Virus record (IMG/VR): IMGVR_UViG_3300029319_000451
Span: 1-25,513 of that record
Reading direction: 5' to 3' (one strand)
Length of the DNA: 25,513 nucleotides
DNA from: a virus
The notes under the pieces: model-generated
Databases searched by the model: none
Seen by the model: the letters and a program-made list of their open reading frames with translations, nothing else
What the model was told of the DNA's origin: nothing
Made by a program: the position numbers and the translations under genes
Shown here: positions 12,220 through 19,874 of the stretch, piece after piece
Position numbering within the stretch: position 1 is the first letter of the stretch
Layout: every line of letters begins with the position of its first letter

Positions 12220-13304
12220 TGCCACCACGTAATCATAAAGATTGGATAAAAAAACCTAATGTAGAGTATGTAAACTCTCTTATATACTCTGACCGAAGTT
12301 TATATGAGCAAGAGCAAGAAAACATATTTTCTAAAGTCTGGGTTCCTATGTGTCATATCAGTGAGATGCGTAACAAGGGTGACTATAGGACTACAAGAAT
12401 TGCAGACAAAAGAGTTATAGCAATTAACGTAGACGGTGAGAATGTTCAGGCTTATTATAATACTAATGACATCGACCATCGTAAACCTGCTGGAAATATT
12501 ACCTATGATTTTGCTACTGTAGAAACTCCGCTGCATAGCGAAATAAAACACGGTGGCATGGTATGGGTAACACTAGACCCTAACCCAACACAGAGTGTCG
12601 AAGAATGGACATGTGGTGCATTTGATTGTATCGCAGACGCAATTGACACAGAAGAACTAGAAGTATTTCACTATCACAAAGCTGTCATAGACACAAACTA
12701 CAAACTGTGGCACGATACTAATTCAGAGTTCTATCACGACTTTATGCATTACTTTAATCGTGTGTCAGGATTTAATGATGAGTACTTTGCTAGAAAGAAT
12801 ATCCCATTTGATAACGGACACGTCAACGTCAGTAGTTTTACAGTTAACTACGAAGAGTACGATGGTTTTGAAGACAGAGGAGAACTTAGTTTCCCTAACC
12901 TTCCACCTAACCAATGGTATATGGTAGACTTATTTCCCGGCTATAACTTTAACCTACGTGGCAGTGCATATCGCAGTGACAGTGTAACACCACTAGGACC
13001 AAACAAAGTATTGATTGAGTTCCGTGGCTACGGTTTGCGTAGGGACACAAAAGAAGAAAGACAGACACGTATCAAACATCATAATTCTATATGGGGACCG
13101 TTTGGTAGAAACTTACATGAAGACTTGTTAGGTGTCGCAGGTCAAGGCACTACAATGCGAGAAGGAACAGAACCCCGTAATATCTTGCATGGTAGACATG
13201 AGAACAGCACAATACACGATGAAGTAGGTATGAGACACTACTACGCAGAGTGGTCTAAATGGATGCAAGTGGACGCTAGTAACCCGGCACTAGCAGCAGC
13301 GTAA
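12219..13304 (+). CDS. Rieske-type oxygenase alpha subunit lacking Rieske cluster ligands (methanesulfonate monooxygenase-like)
   Basis: This 361-aa protein aligns by eye with ring-hydroxylating/methanesulfonate-type oxygenase large subunits. The N-terminus has FSKVWVPMCHISEM (37-50), as in the family. At the first Rieske motif (normally N-x-C-x-H-R) it has NTNDIDHRK (81-89), so the Cys is missing. The second motif CPYHGW is absent: the sequence passes from AGNITYDF to ETPLHSE. The mononuclear iron site survives: WHDTNSEFYHDFMH gives H173 and H177, with E170 at the bridging position, and NLHEDLLGV gives a carboxylate at E301/D302. Related genes annotated msmA occur in marine phages such as HMO-2011 (from memory). 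Without the [2Fe-2S] centre, electron delivery must differ or the protein has a new role. Confidence 0.85.
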   Translation: MPPRNHKDWIKKPNVEYVNSLIYSDRSLYEQEQENIFSKVWVPMCHISEMRNKGDYRTTRIADKRVIAINVDGENVQAYYNTNDIDHRKPAGNITYDFATVETPLHSEIKHGGMVWVTLDPNPTQSVEEWTCGAFDCIADAIDTEELEVFHYHKAVIDTNYKLWHDTNSEFYHDFMHYFNRVSGFNDEYFARKNIPFDNGHVNVSSFTVNYEEYDGFEDRGELSFPNLPPNQWYMVDLFPGYNFNLRGSAYRSDSVTPLGPNKVLIEFRGYGLRRDTKEERQTRIKHHNSIWGPFGRNLHEDLLGVAGQGTTMREGTEPRNILHGRHENSTIHDEVGMRHYYAEWSKWMQVDASNPALAAA

Positions 13305-13309
13305 AATAA

Positions 13310-13399
13310 ATGACTATTAACCAACCAATGAGGAACAGAGATGATTGCAGAAACCCTTGCGGGTATTGCACTGGTGAAGAGTGCCGTAGATGGTATTAA
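13310..13399 (+). CDS. Possible micro-ORF, 29 aa, with Cys4 motif
   Basis: ATG at 13310, six nt after the oxygenase stop, opens a 29-aa frame MTINQPMRNRDDCRNPCGYC then TGEECRRWY. The C-x3-C-x2-C-x4-C pattern would suit a tiny zinc or iron-binding knuckle. No ribosome binding site is visible, and its second half overlaps the N-terminus of the next gene (13341) in another frame, so the reading may be chance. Confidence 0.3.
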   Translation: MTINQPMRNRDDCRNPCGYCTGEECRRWY

Positions 13400-13814
13400 G
13401 TCTACCATCAATACCGCCAACGATATAGGCGAGATTGCTAAATATGTAGACAATCTGCTTGAGGGTGAAAAACAAGTACAACAACAAAGGGCTAGAAAAT
13501 CAGGGGTCAGTATTGGGGACCAGTTTGGAATAGAGTCAGTAGCCCAAGAAGTAATAGATGCACGTATAGCGCAAGAAAAAGTCAATGAGATGCGTACTTT
13601 AGTGGACCTTCGTTTTGGTCCGGGGACGTGGCAGTCTATAGTAGATTTAAGAAATAAAAGAATTAAAGAAGCGAAAGAAGCTAGAGCAAAGGCTAGAAGA
13701 GAGGCCATACGCCGACAGCAGGAGATGATAGAGAATTTAAAAGTCGCAGCAGGGGTAGGTATAATAGGAGCCGTAGGAATAGGCTTACTTATTTTTCTCT
13801 TGACAATTATGTAA
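13341..13814 (+). CDS. Virion-associated protein with C-terminal membrane segment, 157 aa
   Basis: Starts MIAETLAGIALVKSAVDGIK, an Ala/Val-rich helix. A helical middle follows, then RFGPGTWQSIVDL (about 92-104), a long charged helix full of Arg/Lys/Glu (NKRIKEAKEARAKARREAIR), and a hydrophobic C-terminal helix (AAGVGIIGAVGIGLLIFLLT). I remember this family from cyanophages and other marine phages as an unassigned structural or lysis-region protein. GAGGAACAG gives a strong ribosome binding site. The coiled-coil plus C-terminal anchor also resembles a spanin or ejection protein; not proved. Confidence 0.65.
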   Translation: MIAETLAGIALVKSAVDGIKSTINTANDIGEIAKYVDNLLEGEKQVQQQRARKSGVSIGDQFGIESVAQEVIDARIAQEKVNEMRTLVDLRFGPGTWQSIVDLRNKRIKEAKEARAKARREAIRRQQEMIENLKVAAGVGIIGAVGIGLLIFLLTIM

Positions 13815-13828
13815 GATAATGGTATAAC
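13800..13828 (+). promoter_or_regulatory. Strong sigma-70-like promoter for the DUF5872/lysis block
   Basis: TTGACA (13800-13805), 17 nt, TATAAC (13823-13828), with TGG right before the -10. The predicted transcript start is about 13835, which is the A of the ATG of the next gene, so the mRNA may be leaderless or nearly so. Confidence 0.7.
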
Positions 13829-13834
13829 TTAAAC

Positions 13835-14089
13835 ATGGCACTGGCAAAATCACAACGTAGTCTAAAGAACTGGACAAAACAAAAGTGGAGAACTAAAAGT
13901 GGTAAAAAGTCTTCCGAAACAGGCGAGCGTTATTTACCAACCGCTGCTATCAAAGCGTTATCGCCGCAAGAATACGCAGCTACCACCCGTGCTAAAAGAA
14001 AGGGAACTCGTGCTGGTAAGCAGTTCGTTAAGCAGCCTAAAGAGATATCAAAGAAAACCGCAAGGTTTAGACGAGGAGTAGGAAGCTAA
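13835..14089 (+). CDS. DUF5872-like small basic protein, 84 aa
   Basis: Starts MALAKSQRSLKNWTKQKWRT and carries the family pattern: KSGKKSSETGERYLP, AAIKALSPQEYAATTRAK, KGKQFVKQPKEISKKTARFR. Such proteins are short, basic and widespread in phages and some large viruses; the function is not established. Two conserved features are the WTKQKWRTxSGK start and the KKTARFR end. It begins 7 nt after a strong promoter -10 and has no clear Shine-Dalgarno. It overlaps the holin gene by one base (TAATG). Confidence 0.8.
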   Translation: MALAKSQRSLKNWTKQKWRTKSGKKSSETGERYLPTAAIKALSPQEYAATTRAKRKGTRAGKQFVKQPKEISKKTARFRRGVGS

Positions 14090-14472
14090 TGTGGACAGCG
14101 TTGATAGGTCCGATTGCTAATATAGCAGGAAGTTGGATGGATGGAAAGGTCGAACAGACAAAAGCTAAAGCTAGTGCTAATGTTGCTAGAGCGAAAGCTG
14201 AAGCAACGATTATGGAAAAGAAAGCCACTGGAGAGATTGACTGGGACATTGAAATGGCCCGTTCTTCAGCATCCTCGTGGAAAGATGAATGGCTTGTAAT
14301 TTTGTTTAGCATACCATTGATATTAGCCTTTATCCCCGGCATGGAAGATGTGGTGCGTAATGGGTTTGAACAACTCAACAAAATGCCTGAATGGTATCAA
14401 TATTCCTTGGGAGTTATCGTTGCCGCTTCTTTTGGGGTACGTTCAGCTACAAAATTCTTTGGTAAAAAATGA
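14089..14472 (+). CDS. Holin of three transmembrane segments (GTA holin 3TM family)
   Basis: Forms the inner-membrane lesion that lets the endolysin reach the cell wall. The 127 aa fit the GTA_holin_3TM family: N-terminal WTALIGPIANIAGSWMDG, a charged helix (AKAEATIMEKK) with GEIDWDIEMARSSASSWKDE, then WLVILFSIPLILAFIPGM (about 69-86) and YQYSLGVIVAASFGVRSATK (103-122). Hydrophobic segments lie at about 3-16, 68-84 and 103-118. The lysozyme gene is 390 bp downstream, which supports the call. ATGA overlap with the next gene indicates coupled translation. Confidence 0.85.
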   Translation: MWTALIGPIANIAGSWMDGKVEQTKAKASANVARAKAEATIMEKKATGEIDWDIEMARSSASSWKDEWLVILFSIPLILAFIPGMEDVVRNGFEQLNKMPEWYQYSLGVIVAASFGVRSATKFFGKK

Positions 14473-14675
14473 CATACACTATGGAGAAAATATTAGCATG
14501 GAAAATACTCCCAAGACTGATGATGCTATCAATGACGATAATGAGTTATCAAGTGGTTCAGTGGTTTATGGCTCTGGGTGCAGATGCAACGACACAGCAA
14601 GCTGCGTTTGTATCGACAGTTGTGGGTGCAATGACAGGGGCGTTTGCTGTATGGATGGGACATGAGAACAAATGA
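14469..14675 (+). CDS. Second small membrane protein of the lysis cassette, holin-like, 68 aa
   Basis: Starts MTYTMEKILAWKILPRLMML. Two hydrophobic segments: about residues 14-36 (LPRLMMLSMTIMSYQVVQWF) and 45-63 (AFVSTVVGAMTGAFAVWMGH). It lies between the 3TM holin and a Cys-rich exported protein, sharing 4-nt overlaps with both. Possibly a pinholin, antiholin or second holin. Similar short proteins with TGAFAVWMGHE endings occur in phage lysis regions, from memory. Confidence 0.7.
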   Translation: MTYTMEKILAWKILPRLMMLSMTIMSYQVVQWFMALGADATTQQAAFVSTVVGAMTGAFAVWMGHENK

Positions 14676-14866
14676 CTCACATTATATGGGCGTTGATGTT
14701 AAATGTTTGTTTTGAAAATAGTCAGTGTTTTAGTCAGACCATTCAGTGGTTTGAAAATGAACCTGAGTGTTTAGAGTTTAAAGCCATACATGAATCAATA
14801 CCGCGAGATGGTGATTGGAAAACTGTTGAATATACTTGTGGGATAGTAGGGGCTATTGGTACATGA
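14672..14866 (+). CDS. Small exported Cys-rich protein, 64 aa
   Basis: Starts MTHIIWALMLNVCFENSQCF. The hydrophobic start (IIWALMLNVC) looks like a short signal sequence, possibly a lipoprotein-like one. Cys residues lie at 13, 19, 33 and 56 and could make disulfides in the periplasm. The motif IHESIPRDGDWKTVEYTC recurs, from memory, in unassigned proteins of marine phages. Position between holin and lysozyme suggests a lysis helper such as a spanin component, but it lacks the Pro-rich character of Rz1. It overlaps the lysozyme by 4 nt. Confidence 0.65.
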   Translation: MTHIIWALMLNVCFENSQCFSQTIQWFENEPECLEFKAIHESIPRDGDWKTVEYTCGIVGAIGT

Positions 14867-15348
14867 AATACGATAGACAAGATTTAATTGAAAAACTAAT
14901 AGTTGCCGAAGGTTTGCGCTTACAGGTATACAAAGACACATTAGGAATTGATACTATTGGTATCGGACGAAACCTAGAAGACCGTGGTATAAGCAAGGAA
15001 GAACTTGACTGGATGGATTATCCATCTATTGACCACGTATATGAATGGGGAATAACCGAAGCTGATGCGGTCTATCTAGCAACGAATGACGTACAGATTG
15101 TCGAGGAAGAACTGGTACGTGCGCACCCTTGCGTGGACAGGTTGGACTCTGTACGTCAGCTTATATTGATAGACATGGCATTTAATATGGGGGTTCCTCG
15201 CCTCTGCAAGTTTAAGAAGATGTGGGCTGCTGTAGAATGTGGTGACTATCCAACTGCAGCAAAAGAAATGCTTGACAGCAGGTGGGCAACGCAAGTAAAA
15301 GGCAGAGCTACTAAGTTAGCTAATGCTATGCACAATGGAGAATTTTAA
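14863..15348 (+). CDS. T4-type lysozyme endolysin (GH24)
   Basis: A 161-aa muramidase that cleaves the peptidoglycan glycan strand for host lysis. The active-site region AEGLRLQVYKDTLGIDTIGI matches the T4 lysozyme segment EGLRLKIYKDTEG..TIGIG closely, giving E16, D25 and T31 as catalytic residues. Further matches are DSVRQLILIDMAFNMG (T4: DAVRRAALINMVFQMG) and the C-terminal SRWATQVKGRATKLANAM. There is no signal peptide, so it depends on the holin. The ATG at 14863 overlaps the previous stop as ATGA; an upstream in-frame TTG is not needed. Length is near T4 lysozyme (164 aa). Confidence 0.93.
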   Translation: MKYDRQDLIEKLIVAEGLRLQVYKDTLGIDTIGIGRNLEDRGISKEELDWMDYPSIDHVYEWGITEADAVYLATNDVQIVEEELVRAHPCVDRLDSVRQLILIDMAFNMGVPRLCKFKKMWAAVECGDYPTAAKEMLDSRWATQVKGRATKLANAMHNGEF

Positions 15349-15524
15349 TGGGCGTAGAAACAATTCGTTATAGGTCTAAAAAACAAGGAAGTAAACATGG
15401 TGTTAGAACTGTTGTAGGCACGGACCCTACTAAAAAGACTAGTTTTTTGCCACACACTATTGAGGATAAACTTAATAAAGCAGCAAAAAATTTTGGAAAA
15501 TTTGTAGACAAGATAACTGATTAA
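15348..15524 (+). CDS. Small basic protein, 58 aa
   Basis: Found by hand. Starts MGVETIRYRSKKQGSKHGVR, continues TVVGTDPTKKTSFLPHTIED and ends KFVDKITD with a basic amphipathic helix. Start and stop overlap neighbours (TAATG twice), which argues it is real. It lies between the lysozyme and the small terminase gene. Not recognised. Confidence 0.6.
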   Translation: MGVETIRYRSKKQGSKHGVRTVVGTDPTKKTSFLPHTIEDKLNKAAKNFGKFVDKITD

Positions 15525-15898
15525 TGGCTAGAGAACTTACAGAAAAGCAACAAGCATTTCTAAACGTCCTGTTTGAAGAGGCAGGCGGTGACATGGTGCA
15601 AGCAAAAAAGATGGCAGGATATGCTGACACTTCTAGCACTTCGGAAATTGTTAAAGGTCTTAAAGAAGAAATCCTTGAGGCAACACAAATGTACATGGCT
15701 CGTAACGCGCCGAAGGCTGCGATGGCGATGACAGGTGCATTGTATGACCCGACAGAGTTGGGTATTCGTGATAAGATGTCTGCAGCTAAAGAACTGCTTG
15801 ACCGTGTGGGTCTGGTAAAGACAGAGAAGATGCAGGTAGAAGCTAGTGGCGGCGTTATGCTTATGCCACCTAAAGCACCTGTTGAGGACGATGAGTAG
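15524..15898 (+). CDS. terS: Terminase small subunit
   Basis: A 124-aa DNA-binding subunit of the packaging motor that recognises phage DNA for the large subunit. The N-terminus LTEKQQAFLNVLFEEAGGDM followed by VQAKKMAGYA is the classic TerS helix-turn-helix (Terminase_2-like). A helical oligomerisation part follows (KGLKEEILEATQMYMARNA...KMSAAKELLDRVGLV), and the end is short and acidic. It is located immediately before the HTH gene and TerL. Length is typical of the short TerS class. Confidence 0.8.
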   Translation: MARELTEKQQAFLNVLFEEAGGDMVQAKKMAGYADTSSTSEIVKGLKEEILEATQMYMARNAPKAAMAMTGALYDPTELGIRDKMSAAKELLDRVGLVKTEKMQVEASGGVMLMPPKAPVEDDE

Positions 15899-16292
15899 AA
15901 GCATAGGCAAGTGGAAGCTGCCACAGCCAACAGACATTAAAGAAGAAAACGAATGGATACCCATTCCACGTATTGCACGTACCGTACCATTCGGATATAA
16001 ACAGGATGATGAAGACCCCGACATTCTTCAACCTATACCAATTGAATTGGATTTGCTAGAGAAGGCTAGGTCACACGTAAATCAATACAGCTATCGTGAA
16101 GTAGCAAACTGGTTGAGTACGCAGACTGGCAGATATATCTCGCATGTAGGTTTGAGGAAGCGATTAACGAATGAGCGAAGACGTAAGAATCAAGCTGCAA
16201 GCCTCCGCAAGTGGGCAGAGTATGCGGAAAAGGCAATCGCCAAAGCGGAAGAAATACACACGCAAAGAACAGGTTCCAGAGCCAGCAGCTAA
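15891..16292 (+). CDS. Helix-turn-helix DNA-binding protein of the packaging module, 133 aa
   Basis: Starts MSRSIGKWKLPQPTDIKEEN. An HTH-like unit is visible at about residues 63-88 (SYREVANWLSTQTGRYISHV then GLRKRL), followed by a basic helix (NERRRKNQAASLRKWAEYAE). It may assist TerS in site recognition or be a second small-terminase-like protein. The ATG at 15891 is inside the TerS end (8-nt overlap, ATGAGTAG); an upstream in-frame ATG has no support. Its last 122 nt overlap the start of terL in another frame. The function is inferred from motif and location. Confidence 0.65.
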   Translation: MSRSIGKWKLPQPTDIKEENEWIPIPRIARTVPFGYKQDDEDPDILQPIPIELDLLEKARSHVNQYSYREVANWLSTQTGRYISHVGLRKRLTNERRRKNQAASLRKWAEYAEKAIAKAEEIHTQRTGSRASS

Positions 16293-17730
16293 AGTAAAAG
16301 AAGTTTCATATGAAACACAAAACATAGAAGAACATGCTAATGTGTTGTTCAAGCCAAACCCCGGACCACAGACGGAGTTCTTGGCTGCAAGTGAAAGAGA
16401 AGTTTTGTATGGTGGTTCTGCAGGTGGTGGCAAAAGTTACGCCATGCTTGCAGACCCTCTACGATACATGGGGCATCCACAGTTTAGTGGGCTTCTGCTG
16501 CGACACACCACAGAGGAGTTGCGCGAACTTATATTTAAGTCGCAGGAGTTGTACCCGAAAATCTGGCCCGGTATAAAGTGGTCAGAAAGAAAGATGCAGT
16601 GGACTGCGCCATCTGGTGCAAGGTTGTGGATGTCTTATCTAGATAGGGATGAAGATGTCTTGCGCTATCAGGGTCTGGCATTTAGCTGGATAGGCTTTGA
16701 CGAGTTGACACAATGGGCCACACCGTATGCATGGAATTACATGCGGTCACGTCTACGGTCCACTGCAAGCGACTTGCCAATTTTTATGAGGGCTACGACC
16801 AACCCCGGCGGCAGAGGTCATCACTGGGTCAAGAAGATGTTTATTGACCCTTCATCATATAACAGAGCCTTTGATGCAACCGATATTGAAACAACCGAAG
16901 TCCTACGGTATCCAGCAGGACATAGCAAGGCAGGAAAGCCTTTATTTAAAAGACGATTTATACCCGCAAGACTTTCCGATAATCCATACCTTGCGAAAGC
17001 AGGTGATTACGAAGCCATGCTTCTCTCTCTTCCAGAGCAACAAAGAAGGCAACTTCTTGAAGGTGATTGGGATATTAAAGAAGGAGCAGCCTTTACTGAG
17101 TTTGATAGGCGGGTTCATGTTGTTGAACCTTATCGTATACCTAGTAACTGGGTTAAGTTTCGTGCTTGCGACTATGGCTACGGCAGCTATAGTGGTGTTG
17201 TTTGGTTTGCCGTTGCGCCTTCTGAACAACTTGTGGTATATAGAGAACTCTACGTTTCTAAAGTCCTTGCCACAGACTTGGCAGATATGATTTTAGAAGC
17301 GGAAGCAGAAGATGGTAATATTAAGTACGGTGTTTTGGATAGCTCTTTGTGGCATAAACGTGGCGATACTGGTCCTTCTTTGGCAGAACAAATGATTAGC
17401 AGAGGATGTCGTTGGAGACCATCAGATAGAAGTCGAGGCAGTCGCGTAGCAGGTAAAAACGAAGTGCATCGTAGACTGCAGATAGATGAATTTACAGAGG
17501 AGCCTAGACTTGTTTTCTTTGATACTTGCACACATGTCATATCCCAACTTCCCTCAATACCGTTGGACAAGAAAAACCCGGAAGACATTGACACAAAGAG
17601 TGAAGACCACTTGTATGACGCTCTTAGATATGGTATAATGTCACGACCAAGATTTAGTATATTTGACTACGACCCAATGGGTAGACCCGGTGGCGGTATG
17701 CAAGTAGCAGATGCGACCTTTGGATACTAA
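16171..17730 (+). CDS. terL: Terminase large subunit (ATPase and nuclease)
   Basis: The 519-aa packaging motor. The ATPase half has Walker A GGSAGGGKS (81-89), a Walker B/catalytic pair in FSWIGFDELTQW (D177, E178) and the coupling motif RATTNPGG (207-214). The RNase-H-like nuclease half has D334 (RACDYGY), D390 (GVLDSS) and D483 (HLYDALRYG) as metal ligands. The N-terminus (about 1-45) is basic and overlaps the preceding HTH gene. The ATG at 16171 has AGGAAG 10 nt upstream; no other start exists before residue 18. Length is normal for TerL. Adjacent portal and TerS fit a standard packaging module. Confidence 0.95.
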   Translation: MSEDVRIKLQASASGQSMRKRQSPKRKKYTRKEQVPEPAAKVKEVSYETQNIEEHANVLFKPNPGPQTEFLAASEREVLYGGSAGGGKSYAMLADPLRYMGHPQFSGLLLRHTTEELRELIFKSQELYPKIWPGIKWSERKMQWTAPSGARLWMSYLDRDEDVLRYQGLAFSWIGFDELTQWATPYAWNYMRSRLRSTASDLPIFMRATTNPGGRGHHWVKKMFIDPSSYNRAFDATDIETTEVLRYPAGHSKAGKPLFKRRFIPARLSDNPYLAKAGDYEAMLLSLPEQQRRQLLEGDWDIKEGAAFTEFDRRVHVVEPYRIPSNWVKFRACDYGYGSYSGVVWFAVAPSEQLVVYRELYVSKVLATDLADMILEAEAEDGNIKYGVLDSSLWHKRGDTGPSLAEQMISRGCRWRPSDRSRGSRVAGKNEVHRRLQIDEFTEEPRLVFFDTCTHVISQLPSIPLDKKNPEDIDTKSEDHLYDALRYGIMSRPRFSIFDYDPMGRPGGGMQVADATFGY

Positions 17731-17741
17731 GGAAAAATAGT

Positions 17742-19874
17742 ATGGCTGAAGATGAAATTATGATTGAAGATGATGCTATCGCTCTTGAAGATACAGACGA
17801 TACATCTCAAACTGATACTGACGTAACAAATATTATACCATTTATTATAGATAGGTATAAGCGTTCTGAGGACTACAGGTATCAGGATGAGGAGCGTTGG
17901 TTACGTGCATATCGTAATTATCGGGGTTTATACGGTCCAGACGTTCAGTTTACTGAAGCAGAAAAATCTCGCGTATTTATTAAAGTTACAAAGACTAAAA
18001 CGCTGGCAGCATATGGACAAATTGTAGATGTTCTGTTTGCTAACCAGCGTTTTCCTTTGTCTATAGAGCCTACTGAATTGCCAGAAGGAGTTGTAGCTGA
18101 TGTACATTTTGACCCTAAAGAACCAGAACAATTGCGTAGTGAAACTATGCTTTCAAGTCCCTACGGTTTTGAAGGAGACGGCATGGATTTCCCAGTGGGT
18201 GCAACCGCCCAAAGTCTTCAAGAAAAACTTGGGGTACTGGAAAACAAACTTGAACCAATACAAGATAAACTAAAAGAAGGGCCGGGTAAAACACCTACAG
18301 CTATTGCATTTAGTCCAGCTATGATTGCTGCAAAGAAAATGGAAAAGAAAATTCACGACCAGTTAGAAGAGTCTGGAGCAACTAAACATTTACGTAGTGC
18401 AGCATTTGAAATGGCATTGTTTGGCACAGGTGTGATGAAAGGTCCATTTGCTATAGACAAAGAATATCCTAATTGGGGTGACGATGGTAATTACGACCCA
18501 CTATTTAAAACAATACCGCAAGTAAATCACGTGTCTGTTTGGAACTTTTATCCTGACCCAGACGCTAACAATATGGATGAAGCGCAGTATGTTATTGAGC
18601 GTCACAAAATGTCGCGCACTCAATTGCGTAATTTAAAGAAGCGTCCATACTTTAGAAGTGGTGTTATTGATGAAGTTATTCAGATGGGTGAAAACTATAC
18701 TAAAAAGTATTGGGAAGAAGACTTAACTGACTATGCACCAGAACATGGTATTGACCGCTTTGAAGTTCTTGAGTATTGGGGCATGGTCGATGTTGAGCTT
18801 CTTGAAGAACAGGATGTAGATATACCAAAAGAGTTAAAAGAGTTTGATGAACTGCAGGCAAATATTTGGGTATGTAACAATAAACTTTTGCGTATGGTTC
18901 TTAATCCATTTAAGCCAGCAAAAATTCCTTATTCCGCAGCACCATACGAACTAAACCCGTATTCATTCTTCGGTGTCGGCATAGCTGAAAACATGGATGA
19001 TACGCAGACATTGATGAATGGTTTCATGCGTATGGCTGTAGATAACGCTGTTCTATCAGGCAATTTAATTGTCGAGGTTGATGAAACAAACTTGGTGCCG
19101 GGTCAAGACTTGTCACTATATCCGGGTAAGATATTCCGGCGACAGGGTGGCGCACCGGGCCAAGCTATTTTTGGTACTAAGTTCCCTAATGTAGCACAAG
19201 AGAACATGATGTTGTTTGACAAAGCTCGTGTGTTAGCAGATGAAAGCACAGGCTTCCCATCATTTGCTCATGGACAAACTGGTGTTCAGGGTGTTGGTAG
19301 AACAGCGTCTGGTATATCTATGTTGATGGGAGCAGCGCAGGGTAGCACAAAAACTATAATTAAAAACGTAGACGATTATTTGTTAAGACCTTTAGGCGAG
19401 GGTCTATTTAGATTTAATATGCAGTTTGATTTTGACCCAGAAATTAAGGGTGACTTAGAAGTTAAAGCTCGTGGCACAGAAAGCCTGATGGCAAATGAAA
19501 TACGTAGTCAGAGACTTATGCAGTTTTTGCAAATTGCAAGTAACCCTGCACTCGCACCTTTTGCTAAGTTTCAATATGTAATCCGTGAGATTGCAAAGTC
19601 TATGGACTTAGACCCCGACAAAGTTACTAACAATATGGATGAAGCTGCACTGCAAGCAGAAATTATGAAAGGGTTCCAAACACCAATGACAGAACAACAA
19701 GCACCACCGGGTGCTGATGCTATGGACCCAACAGGTGCAGGTGGCGGTAACATTGGCACAGGACAAGCACCAGTGCCGGGTGAACAAGGATTTAGTGCAA
19801 ATGGACAACAAGGAACTACTCAGCAAGCTCAAGCCGCTGGTCAGCAACAAACGCCAGTGGGACCACTTCAATAA
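17742..19874 (+). CDS. Portal protein (P22/T7-like, long form)
   Basis: Forms the ring at the head vertex through which DNA passes. The 710-aa length, acidic N-terminus, YRNYRGLYGPDVQF start of the conserved core and the central HVSVWNFYPDPDANNMDEAQ, YVIERHKMSRTQLRNLKKRP block fit portals of marine podovirus-like phages. ADESTGFPSFAHGQTG and GRTASGISMLMGAAQ mark the conserved C-terminal core. The last about 65 residues are Gln/Gly/Pro/Ala-rich and disordered; a 69-aa gene overlaps this part in another frame. AAGGA sits 9 nt before the ATG. It lies directly after terL. Confidence 0.88.
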   Translation: MAEDEIMIEDDAIALEDTDDTSQTDTDVTNIIPFIIDRYKRSEDYRYQDEERWLRAYRNYRGLYGPDVQFTEAEKSRVFIKVTKTKTLAAYGQIVDVLFANQRFPLSIEPTELPEGVVADVHFDPKEPEQLRSETMLSSPYGFEGDGMDFPVGATAQSLQEKLGVLENKLEPIQDKLKEGPGKTPTAIAFSPAMIAAKKMEKKIHDQLEESGATKHLRSAAFEMALFGTGVMKGPFAIDKEYPNWGDDGNYDPLFKTIPQVNHVSVWNFYPDPDANNMDEAQYVIERHKMSRTQLRNLKKRPYFRSGVIDEVIQMGENYTKKYWEEDLTDYAPEHGIDRFEVLEYWGMVDVELLEEQDVDIPKELKEFDELQANIWVCNNKLLRMVLNPFKPAKIPYSAAPYELNPYSFFGVGIAENMDDTQTLMNGFMRMAVDNAVLSGNLIVEVDETNLVPGQDLSLYPGKIFRRQGGAPGQAIFGTKFPNVAQENMMLFDKARVLADESTGFPSFAHGQTGVQGVGRTASGISMLMGAAQGSTKTIIKNVDDYLLRPLGEGLFRFNMQFDFDPEIKGDLEVKARGTESLMANEIRSQRLMQFLQIASNPALAPFAKFQYVIREIAKSMDLDPDKVTNNMDEAALQAEIMKGFQTPMTEQQAPPGADAMDPTGAGGGNIGTGQAPVPGEQGFSANGQQGTTQQAQAAGQQQTPVGPLQ

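Noticed and set aside
14348-14665. Plus-strand frame with many Cys (CRCNDTASCVCIDSCGCND)
   Set aside because: It lies fully inside the holin and second membrane-protein genes in another frame, with no ribosome binding site. The Cys codons come from TGC/TGT in GCN-rich membrane codons.
16942-17594. Long minus-strand ORFs opposite terL
   Set aside because: Shadows of the terL coding sequence; no family features or ribosome binding sites.
17611-17639. Promoter-like TTGTAT-17-TATAAT with TGG before the portal gene
   Set aside because: The -35 is poor and the bases encode the conserved LYDALRYGIM nuclease motif of TerL, which explains the TATAAT.
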